Of a stretch of DNA of 28,933 bases, positions 22,550 through 28,933 are shown piece by piece. Where the stretch lies: NCBI GenBank assembly GCA_049974825.1, contig JBNGDJ010000020.1, positions 1-28,933 on the forward strand, read 5' to 3'. Positions within the stretch are counted from its first letter, which is position 1; each line of letters begins with the position of its first letter. The notes beneath the pieces are model-generated. The model was not told the DNA's origin. It did not search any database and worked only from the letters and a program-made list of their open reading frames with translations. Source of the DNA: JBKHDT01 sp049974825. Its GTDB lineage: Bacteria > Pseudomonadota > Gammaproteobacteria > Halothiobacillales > Halothiobacillaceae. Both the position numbers and the translations under genes were made by a program.

Positions 22550-23944
22550 ATGAGCAATTTCGAAGACTTCAAGGTGGCGGATCTGTCCCTGGCCGACTGG
22601 GGACGTCGCGAACTGGCGATCGCCGAGACGGAGATGCCGGCCCTGATGACCATCCGGCGCAAGTACCAGGACGAGCAGCCGCTTGCCGGTGCGCGCATTG
22701 CCGGCTGCATTCACATGACGATTCAGACCGGGGTGCTGATCGAGACCCTGGTGGCGCTTGGCGCCGAGGTCCGCTGGTCGTCCTGCAACATTTTCTCGAC
22801 GCAGGATCACGCGGCTGCGGCCATTGCCCGGGCCGGGATCCCGGTATTCGCCTGGAAGGGGCAGACCGAGGAAGAGTTCTGGTGGTGCATCGAACAGACC
22901 GTCCAGGGGCCGGGTGGCTGGGTGCCGAACATGATCCTTGACGACGGGGGTGACCTGACCGGACTGATGCACGAAAAGCATCCGGACCTTCTCGACGGCG
23001 TCCACGGGATTTCCGAGGAGACCACCACCGGCGTGCATCGACTGGTGGAAATGATGCGCAAGGGCACTCTGCGCGTCCCGGCCATCAACGTCAACGATTC
23101 AGTCACCAAGTCCAAAAACGACAACAAGTACGGTTGCCGTCACTCGCTCAATGACGCGGTCAAACGCGCTACCGACCACCTGCTGTCAGGCAAGCAGGCG
23201 CTTGTGGTTGGCTACGGCGATGTGGGCAAGGGGTCGGCGGCTTCCCTGCGTCAGGAGGGGATGATCGTCAAGGTCACCGAGATCGATCCGATCTGTGCCA
23301 TGCAGGCCTGCATGGACGGCTTCGAAGTGGTCTCTCCCTATGTGGACGGAATCAATGATGGCACCGATGCCTGCGTTGACCGGGCGCTGCTTGGCCGGAT
23401 CGATCTGGTGGTGACGACCACCGGCAACGTGAACGTCTGTGATGCTCCGATGATGCGCGCGCTCAAGAAGGGCGCGATTGTCTGCAACATCGGTCACTTC
23501 GACAGCGAGATCGATACCGCCTACATGCGCGAGCACTGGGCCTGGGAAGAGGTCAAGCCGCAAGTGCACAAGGTCTACCGTGACTGTGCTCCGGGGCAGG
23601 CGCCCGATGTTGGCAGTGACGATTATCTGATCCTGCTCTCCGAAGGGCGGCTCGTCAACCTGGGCAATGCGACCGGCCATCCCAGCCGGATCATGGATGG
23701 CAGTTTTGCCAACCAGGTCCTGGCGCAGATACACCTGTTTCAGGCCGGCTTTGCCGATCTTCCGGCTTCGGACAAGCCGGAACAGATCGCTGTGGAGGTC
23801 CTGCCCAAGTCGTTGGACGAGGAAGTGGCCCGCTACATGGTGCAGGGCTTCGGCGGGGTCATCACGCGGATGACCGAGACGCAATCGGAGTATCTTGGCG
23901 TGCCGGTCGACGGACCCTACAAGCCCGACGCCTACCGCTACTGA
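22550..23944 (+). CDS. ahcY: Adenosylhomocysteinase (SAH hydrolase)
   Basis: Splits S-adenosylhomocysteine into adenosine and homocysteine with bound NAD, relieving product inhibition of methyltransferases. The 464-residue protein has CIHMTIQTGVLIETL, the SCNIFSTQDHAAAAIA region, DDGGDLTGLMHEKHP, VNDSVTKSKNDNKYGCRHSL with catalytic Lys/Asp, and the NAD motif VVGYGDVGKGSAASLR. The C-terminal dimer tail ends GPYKPDAYRY. The ATG at 22550 follows AAGGAGG by about 11 nt. It is controlled by the SAH riboswitch directly upstream. metF follows 81 bp downstream on the same strand, making an activated methyl cycle group with metK. Confidence 0.98.
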   Translation: MSNFEDFKVADLSLADWGRRELAIAETEMPALMTIRRKYQDEQPLAGARIAGCIHMTIQTGVLIETLVALGAEVRWSSCNIFSTQDHAAAAIARAGIPVFAWKGQTEEEFWWCIEQTVQGPGGWVPNMILDDGGDLTGLMHEKHPDLLDGVHGISEETTTGVHRLVEMMRKGTLRVPAINVNDSVTKSKNDNKYGCRHSLNDAVKRATDHLLSGKQALVVGYGDVGKGSAASLRQEGMIVKVTEIDPICAMQACMDGFEVVSPYVDGINDGTDACVDRALLGRIDLVVTTTGNVNVCDAPMMRALKKGAIVCNIGHFDSEIDTAYMREHWAWEEVKPQVHKVYRDCAPGQAPDVGSDDYLILLSEGRLVNLGNATGHPSRIMDGSFANQVLAQIHLFQAGFADLPASDKPEQIAVEVLPKSLDEEVARYMVQGFGGVITRMTETQSEYLGVPVDGPYKPDAYRY

Positions 23945-24025
23945 GCTGCTGCTGGGGGGAGGGAGCGGCCGCAAGATCCTGCGCGCCGCCCCCGTCCGGA
24001 ACGAATCAGTCAAGGAGTATCCGGC

Positions 24026-24874
24026 ATGAGCAGCAAGACTGCCGTTTCCTGCGAGTTTTTTCCGCCCAAGTCCGAGGCCGGGGCGGAGAAACTGCGGGCT
24101 ACCTATCGGACGCTGGCGGAGCGCCTGTCGCCCGAGTACTTTTCCGTCACCTTTGGGGCCGGCGGGTCCACCCAGGCCCGGACCTTTGAAACGGTCCGGG
24201 AGATTCAGGCCGATTCCGGGGTTGAAGCCGCTCCGCATCTGTCATGTATCGGGTCCACCGAGGAGGGCATTCGGGCCATCCTCGAAGACTACCGGGCGCA
24301 GGGTATCCGCCGGATCGTGGCGTTGCGGGGGGATCTGCCCTCGGGTATGCGCGATCCCGGCGATTTCGCCTACGCCAACCAGCTGGTGGAATTCATTCGG
24401 AGTGAGACGGGCGATCACTTTCATGTCGAGGTGGCGGCCTACCCCGAGTTTCACCCGCAAGCCCCCAGTGCCAGTGCGGATCTCGAGAACTTTCGCCGGA
24501 AGGTGGAAGCAGGGGCTGATGCGGCGATCACGCAGTACTTTTACACGGTGGAGGCTTACGTCCGCTTTGTGGAATCCTGCCGGGCAATGGGCATCGAAAT
24601 CCCGATTGTTCCGGGCATCATGCCCATCACAAACTACGTGCAGATCGCCCGGTTTTCGGATGCCTGTGGTGCGGATATCCCGCGCTGGCTGCGCAAGCGG
24701 CTGGAAGATTACGGTGATGACCTGGAAAGCCTCCGGGCCTTTGGACATGACGTGGTCGCCCGGCTCTGTACGCAGTTGATCGAGGCCGGGGCGCCCGGGC
24801 TGCACTTCTACAGCATGAACCAGGCCGGTCCGACTCTGGCGCTTGCTGAGGCGCTGGGGCTGGTCGACGACTGA
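24026..24874 (+). CDS. metF: Methylenetetrahydrofolate reductase
   Basis: Reduces 5,10-methylene-THF to 5-methyl-THF with FAD, providing the methyl group to turn homocysteine into methionine. The 282-residue protein has SCEFFPPKSEAGAEKL, YFSVTFGAGGSTQ, HLSCIGST, RRIVALRGDLP, EVAAYPEFHP, DAAITQYFY, VPGIMPITNY, and LCTQLIEAGAPGLHFYSMNQA. This is the bacterial, catalytic-domain-only length. The ATG at 24026 has AAGGAG 9 nt upstream. It is the last gene of the methyl cycle group, and a terminator follows about 70 nt after its stop. No methionine synthase gene is in the window. Confidence 0.97.
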   Translation: MSSKTAVSCEFFPPKSEAGAEKLRATYRTLAERLSPEYFSVTFGAGGSTQARTFETVREIQADSGVEAAPHLSCIGSTEEGIRAILEDYRAQGIRRIVALRGDLPSGMRDPGDFAYANQLVEFIRSETGDHFHVEVAAYPEFHPQAPSASADLENFRRKVEAGADAAITQYFYTVEAYVRFVESCRAMGIEIPIVPGIMPITNYVQIARFSDACGADIPRWLRKRLEDYGDDLESLRAFGHDVVARLCTQLIEAGAPGLHFYSMNQAGPTLALAEALGLVDD

Positions 24875-24944
24875 GCGGGCGGCATCGGATCGGCAGCTGT
24901 GGGTCGTTGCCTCTTGTGCATGTGCATGAAGACATGAAAACGAG

Positions 24945-24976
24945 ACCGGCGGGGGGAGGCCCTCTGCCGGTTTTTT
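24945..24976 (+). terminator. Rho-independent terminator after metF
   Basis: ACCGGC (24945-24950), a GC-rich loop with internal pairing possibilities, GCCGGT (24966-24971) and six T (24971-24976). AAAA at 24937-24940 on the other side gives it a weak chance of acting on the opposite strand too. Confidence 0.8.
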
Positions 24977-25075
24977 CTTGCCATTTGAACGCGTAATAAA
25001 ATGGACAGGGCGGGCGCCGCTCTTCCGGGCTTTCTGAAGATCCGGGGAAACTTCACACGGAGCTATCCCTGCCTC

Positions 25076-25165
25076 GTGGTCTGGCGCCAGCTCTGCGTTC
25101 ACGCCCGGCCCGGGCCTGGTGACTCAATGGCTTGCGCCATTGCGCGGCAGGGAATCCACGCCCTA
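25076..25165 (+). repeat. Structured intergenic repeat, copy B
   Basis: Relative of 5369-5478: it shares the GGCGCCAGCT start, TGCGTTCA, a shortened GC stem, the identical CAATGGC/GCCATTG hairpin (25125-25142, loop TTGC) and the tail GCGGCAGGG. It lacks about 20 bp, mainly in the GC stem region, and has no clear terminal inverted repeats. A degraded GGAAAC...TATCC palindrome sits just before it (about 25045-25068). Its end overlaps the ispH stop (TAG on the minus strand, 25163-25165). Confidence 0.72.
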
Positions 25166-26116
25166 GGCTGAGCCGCGCAGTTCTTTGGGCAGGGCGAACA
25201 CCATGTTTTCGACCACGGTGGCGGGGCGTTCTTCCAGCACCGCGCCGAGCGTGCTGCGCAGGTGCTCGACCAGCTGTTCGACCAGCACCTCCGGTGCCGA
25301 GGCTCCGGCCGTGATGCCGATGCAGCGCTTGCCCTCAAGCCATTCGGGACGAATGTCCCCCGGCCCATCCACCAGGTGAGCCTCGACGCCGTTCTGTTCG
25401 GCGATCTCTCGAAGCCGGTTGGAGTTGGAGCTGGTCACCGAGCCGACCACCAGCACCAAATCGGTATCCGCCGCCAGTTCGCGCACGGCATCCTGACGGT
25501 TCTGCGTCGCGTAGCAGATGTCGTCCTTCTTCGGTCCTTCGATGGCGGGAAAACGTGCGCGCAGTGCCGCGACAATGGCGTGGGTCTCGTCCACCGACAG
25601 AGTGGTCTGCGTGGCGTAGGCAAGGTTGTTCGGGTCGTGTACCTGCAGGGCGGCCACATCCGCCTGGCTCTCGACCAGGTGAATCCGTCCGCCATGTCGC
25701 GGATCGTAATGCCCCATGGTGCCTTCGACTTCCGGATGACCGGCGTGGCCGATCAGTATCACGTCCCGCCCCGCACGGGCGTGCCGCGCCACTTCCATGT
25801 GCACTTTGGTGACCAGCGGGCAGGTGGCATCAAACACCGTCAGGCCACGTTGCCGTGCCTGTTCGTGAATGGCCCGCGAGACACCGTGCGCGGAGAAGAT
25901 CAGCGTGGCGCCGTCCGGGACGTCGTCCAGATTCTCGATGAATATCGCGCCCTTGGCCTTGAGATTCTCGACGATATAACGATTGTGGACGATTTCGTGG
26001 CGCACGTAGATCGGTGCTCCGAAGGACTCCAGCGCCCGGTCCACGATATCGATGGCCCGGTCAACGCCGGCACAGAAGCCGCGGGGATTGGCCAGTCGGA
26101 GGGTGACGTTGCTCAT
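25163..26116 (-). CDS. ispH: 4-hydroxy-3-methylbut-2-enyl diphosphate reductase
   Basis: Last step of the non-mevalonate isoprenoid pathway, converting HMBPP to IPP and DMAPP with a 4Fe-4S cluster. The 317-residue protein has the three cluster cysteines in NPRGFCAGV (C15), FDATCPLV (C98) and DDICYATQNRQ (C200), with VRHEIVHN, LIFSAHGVS, IGHAGHPEVEGTMG and GSVTSSNSNRL. The ATG at 26116 overlaps the fkpB stop (ATGA). It is the last gene of the ileS-lspA-fkpB-ispH group. Its TAG stop lies at the edge of the structured repeat at 25076-25165. Confidence 0.98.
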   Translation of the reverse strand: MSNVTLRLANPRGFCAGVDRAIDIVDRALESFGAPIYVRHEIVHNRYIVENLKAKGAIFIENLDDVPDGATLIFSAHGVSRAIHEQARQRGLTVFDATCPLVTKVHMEVARHARAGRDVILIGHAGHPEVEGTMGHYDPRHGGRIHLVESQADVAALQVHDPNNLAYATQTTLSVDETHAIVAALRARFPAIEGPKKDDICYATQNRQDAVRELAADTDLVLVVGSVTSSNSNRLREIAEQNGVEAHLVDGPGDIRPEWLEGKRCIGITAGASAPEVLVEQLVEHLRSTLGAVLEERPATVVENMVFALPKELRGSA

Positions 26117-26574
26117 TTCTCTTCCGCCTCTGCGGTCGGTCCCTCGACCGACAGGACATGGACGATGAACTGAATGTCGTGCCCGGAAAGCGGATGGTTG
26201 AAGTCCACGCGTACCGTGTCCTCACCGGCCTCGACCACCATGCCCGGTACGGACTCGCCCGTGGGCGTCTGAAAGTCGATTACCTGCTGCGGCTGTGGGT
26301 CCAGCCCTTCGGGAAAGTCCGCCCGGGGCACGTCGTGGATGGCCTCGGTGGTCCGATATCCGAACCCTTCCGAGGCGGGGATAAGGATCCGTGTCTGCTC
26401 ACCCTCGGTCAGGCCCAGCAGGCAGTCCTCCAGGTTCGGGAGGAGCTGTCCGTCTCCCATGGCAAAGCTCAGCGGCTCGGCCTCGAAAGTGGAGTCCACC
26501 ACCGTGCCGTCTTCAATCTGCACTTCGTAGTGCAATGTCACGCGGCTGTGGCGGTCGATCCGGGCTTCGTTCAT
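26113..26574 (-). CDS. fkpB: FKBP-type peptidyl-prolyl cis-trans isomerase (SlpA/FkpB type)
   Basis: A 153-residue FKBP with a chaperone flap, cytoplasmic (no signal peptide). Visible features are VTLHYEVQIEDGTVVDSTFEAEPLSFAMGDG-type N-terminus (LHYEVQIEDG, then SFAMGDGQLLPNLEDCLLG), the EGFGYR active-site stretch, the inserted IF domain (VPRADFPEGLDPQ to VRVDFNHPLSG), and a return to the FKBP strand FIVHVLSVE. Length matches E. coli FkpB. Overlaps of 4 bp with lspA before it and ispH after it mark it as part of the conserved operon. The acidic tail TAEAEEK is unremarkable. Confidence 0.96.
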   Translation of the reverse strand: MNEARIDRHSRVTLHYEVQIEDGTVVDSTFEAEPLSFAMGDGQLLPNLEDCLLGLTEGEQTRILIPASEGFGYRTTEAIHDVPRADFPEGLDPQPQQVIDFQTPTGESVPGMVVEAGEDTVRVDFNHPLSGHDIQFIVHVLSVEGPTAEAEEK

Positions 26575-27086
26575 CGGTGTTCCTCGCTGTCCCGTGGCGC
26601 CGGGACTTCCGGGCGGATGCTGGTGTAGATCAAAATGCCAACCCCGATCGTAATGGCTGCGTCGGCGATATTGAAGGCCGGCCAGTGATGGCCGCCCACA
26701 TGAAAGTCGAGGAAATCGACCACGTGCCCGTAAAGCAGCCGGTCAATCAGGTTGCCCAGGGCGCCGCCGATGACTAGTGCAAGTCCGGCGGACGTCCAGC
26801 GCTCTTCCCGGCGCAGCCGGGCCATCCAGAGCACCAGAGCCGCGGTGATGATGACGGCCAGCGCGGCAAACAGCCACCGTTGCCAGCCGCCGGCATCGGC
26901 CAGAAAGCTGAAGGCCGCGCCGGTGTTGTGCAGCAGGCGCAGGTTGAATATCGGCAGGATGGCGACCGGGTCCGCGTAATCAAGCGCCCGCGTGGCCCAG
27001 ATTTTTGTGAGTTGGTCGACCACCAAGACGATACCCGAAAGCATCAACCAGGCCATGGGTGACCGGGCCGCGCCGGACGGCCTCAT
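26571..27086 (-). CDS. lspA: Lipoprotein signal peptidase II
   Basis: Inner-membrane aspartyl protease that cleaves the signal peptide of lipidated prolipoproteins, such as the one predicted at 1395-2447. The 171-residue protein has four membrane helices (about 12-28, 70-90, 98-114, 138-158), the motifs VVDQLTKIW and NTGAAFSFLA, and the catalytic pair D124 (VVDFLDFHV) and D142 (FNIADAAI). GNLIDR is also conserved. The ATG at 27086 overlaps the ileS stop by ATGA. An internal ATG at codon 11 is possible but less likely given the overlap. Confidence 0.97.
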   Translation of the reverse strand: MRPSGAARSPMAWLMLSGIVLVVDQLTKIWATRALDYADPVAILPIFNLRLLHNTGAAFSFLADAGGWQRWLFAALAVIITAALVLWMARLRREERWTSAGLALVIGGALGNLIDRLLYGHVVDFLDFHVGGHHWPAFNIADAAITIGVGILIYTSIRPEVPAPRDSEEHR

Positions 27087-28933
27087 GCGTGCTGCCTCGT
27101 TTCACCGGCCCCGTCGATATTTTCGATGCAGCGGCCGCAGAGTGTCGGATGCGCCTCGTGCTGGCCCACGTCGGGGCGGTGATGCCAGCAGCGGGCACAT
27201 TTCGGTGCCTCGGTGGGGCGCACGGAAACGGCGACTTCGCCGCCGGTCTCCAGCTTTTGTGCTGACAGTTCAGCAGGTTTCTCGGACAATGGACGAACCG
27301 CGGCTTCCGATGTGATCAGCACGAATCGTAGCTCGTCACCGAGCAGGGCCAGCCGGCCGGCCGTGGCGTCGTCCGCGTAAATCGTGATCTCGGCGGTGAG
27401 GTTCGCGCCGATCCGCTTTTCCGTCCGAGCCTGCTCCGTGGCCGCATTGACCGCATCGCGCACTTCAATGATGTTTTCCCAGTACCCGGTTTCAGCCAGC
27501 CCCTGATCGCCCGTGTCGAGCAGGGTGCTCAGTGCCTCGAACCAGCCGGACAGGAAGACGGATTCGGCGCGCTCACCCGGCAGCTGCTCCCAGATTTCCT
27601 CGGCCGTGAAGGAGAGCACCGGCGCCATCCAGCGGGTCATGGCCTCTGCCACGCGCCACATGGCGGTCTGGGCCGAGCGCCGCATCAGGCTGTCGGTCCG
27701 CCCGGTGTAGATCCGATCCTTGACGATGTCCAGGTAGAACGCGCCAAGCTCCACCGCGCAGAAGTTGTGCAGCCGGTGGATGATCTGGTGAAAGTCACAG
27801 TTCTCGTAGTCGGCCCGCATCTGTTCCTGCAGCCGGGCCGCCCGATCAACCAGCCAGGCATCCAGTGACAGCAGTTCGGCGTCCGCGACTTGGTGGGCGG
27901 CCGGGTCGAAGCCGTCGATGTTCGCCAGCAGGTAGCGCGCCGTGTTGCGAATGCGCCGGTAGGCGTCGGCGGTGCGCTTGAGAATCTCGTCAGAGACGGT
28001 CATCTCGCCGCGGTAGTCGGTGCTGGCCACCCAAAGCCGGAGGATGTCGGCACCGAGGGTGTCGATCACCTTCTGCGGGGCAACCACGTTGCCCTGTGAT
28101 TTGGACATCTTGTGGCCTCGGGCATCCACGGTGAAGCCGTGCGTCAGTACCGCCCGGTAGGGCGCCCGCCCCTTCATTGCGACCCCTGTCATCAGGGACG
28201 ACTGGAACCAGCCGCGGTGCTGGTCCGAGCCTTCCAGATAGAGGTCCGCCGGCCACTGCAGGCCGTTATCCTGTCCGTCCGGGGACTGAAGTACGGCGGC
28301 ATGGGTTACGCCGGAGTCGAACCAGACGTCCAGGGTGTCCTGCACCTTTTCGTAGCGGTCGGCCTCGTCCCCCAGCAGTTCGGCAGGCTTAAGATCGAAC
28401 CAGGCATCGATGCCGCGCTCGGCCACCCGTGCCGCGACTTCGCGCATCAGTCGCGGGCTGTCGGGGTGCGGCTCGCCGGTCTGGCGGTCGACGAAAAGCG
28501 CGATCGGAACCCCCCAGGTCCGCTGGCGCGAGATGCACCAGTCCGGGCGTCCCTCGACCATGCGCTCGATTCGCTGCTGTCCCCAGGCGGGGATCCAGCG
28601 GACCTCCCCGATGGCCTCCATGGCCCGCGCGCGCAGGTCCTGGCTTGTCATGGAAATGAACCACTGGCCGGTAGCGCGGAAGATCAGCGGGGTCTTGTGC
28701 CGCCAGCAGTGCGGGTAGCTGTGCTTGAGTTTTTCGTGAGCCATCAGGGCGCCGCGTGCCTTGAGCTCGCCGAGAATCAGCGGGACCGACTTGTTGACAT
28801 GCTCGCCGCCGACCAGCGGAATCTCCGGCAGGAACACACCCCGTCCATCGACGGGGTTGTCCACGGCCAGCCCGAATTTCTGGCCAACCACGAAGTCGTC
28901 CTGACCATGGGCAGGGGCCGTATGAACCGCGCC
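27083..28933 (-). CDS. ileS: Isoleucyl-tRNA synthetase, C-terminal 616 residues (5' end outside the window)
   Basis: Charges tRNA-Ile. About two thirds of the protein is present. The frame is open to the window edge, where it reads GAVHTAPAHGQDDF, the end of the editing domain. It is followed by SYPHCWRHKTPLIFRAT, RQRTWGVPIAL, the class I signature HKMSKSQGNV, the anticodon-binding helices, and the C-terminal Zn finger CARCWHHRPDVG to CGRC. The N-terminal HIGH motif is not in the window. The stop overlaps the lspA start by ATGA. The ileS-lspA-fkpB-ispH order is the same as in E. coli. Confidence 0.98.
   Translation of the reverse strand, partial: GAVHTAPAHGQDDFVVGQKFGLAVDNPVDGRGVFLPEIPLVGGEHVNKSVPLILGELKARGALMAHEKLKHSYPHCWRHKTPLIFRATGQWFISMTSQDLRARAMEAIGEVRWIPAWGQQRIERMVEGRPDWCISRQRTWGVPIALFVDRQTGEPHPDSPRLMREVAARVAERGIDAWFDLKPAELLGDEADRYEKVQDTLDVWFDSGVTHAAVLQSPDGQDNGLQWPADLYLEGSDQHRGWFQSSLMTGVAMKGRAPYRAVLTHGFTVDARGHKMSKSQGNVVAPQKVIDTLGADILRLWVASTDYRGEMTVSDEILKRTADAYRRIRNTARYLLANIDGFDPAAHQVADAELLSLDAWLVDRAARLQEQMRADYENCDFHQIIHRLHNFCAVELGAFYLDIVKDRIYTGRTDSLMRRSAQTAMWRVAEAMTRWMAPVLSFTAEEIWEQLPGERAESVFLSGWFEALSTLLDTGDQGLAETGYWENIIEVRDAVNAATEQARTEKRIGANLTAEITIYADDATAGRLALLGDELRFVLITSEAAVRPLSEKPAELSAQKLETGGEVAVSVRPTEAPKCARCWHHRPDVGQHEAHPTLCGRCIENIDGAGETRQHA

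Overview
The window is a GC-rich stretch of a bacterial chromosome, densely packed with housekeeping genes. The protein types (E. coli-like GapA, the ileS-lspA-fkpB-ispH order, bioA-rsmE, a SAH riboswitch before ahcY) point to a gammaproteobacterium, perhaps from the Chromatiales/Xanthomonadales side. That placement is inferred from familiarity, not from a search. I see no tRNA, rRNA, CRISPR array, prophage or intact insertion sequence.

Layout. 1-1216 (-): start of a malic enzyme gene that runs off the window. 1395-3058 (-): an accessory pair, an unusual lipoprotein ending in an MbtH-like domain and, upstream of it, a Uma2-type nuclease. 3233-5309 (+): bioA and rsmE. 5310-5543: a repeat-filled gap between convergent genes. 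5544-10237 (-): sucC-sucD-nadE and a membrane-anchored DNA/RNA endonuclease. 10564-12963 (+): a diguanylate cyclase with two periplasmic solute-binding modules. 13129-20285 (-): a central carbon operon tkt-gap-pgk-pyk-fba, with a stable hairpin after every internal cistron and a classic terminator at its end. 20490-21047 (-): a thioredoxin-fold protein. 21201-24874 (+): metK, ahcY (with a SAH riboswitch) and metF, the activated methyl cycle. 24875-25162: another convergent gap with repeats. 25163-28933 (-): ileS (5' part missing), lspA, fkpB and ispH, each overlapping the next by ATGA.

How the genes work together. The tkt operon joins the pentose phosphate/Calvin-type exchange reactions to lower glycolysis. 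sucCD and nadE link the TCA cycle with NAD supply. metK makes SAM, ahcY removes the SAH product, and metF supplies methyl-tetrahydrofolate. lspA processes lipoproteins such as the one at 1395-2447.

Most notable observations: (1) an outer-membrane-type lipoprotein carrying a complete C-terminal MbtH domain, a fold otherwise known as a cytoplasmic partner of NRPS adenylation domains; (2) a family of short palindromic MITE-like elements with a 28-bp core and 4-bp CTRG flanks, one of them expanded by a structured segment that recurs about 20 kb away in another convergent gap; (3) systematic hairpins after each cistron of the glycolytic operon; (4) a SAH riboswitch that starts about 11 nt after the metK terminator, leaving no obvious room for a separate ahcY promoter.
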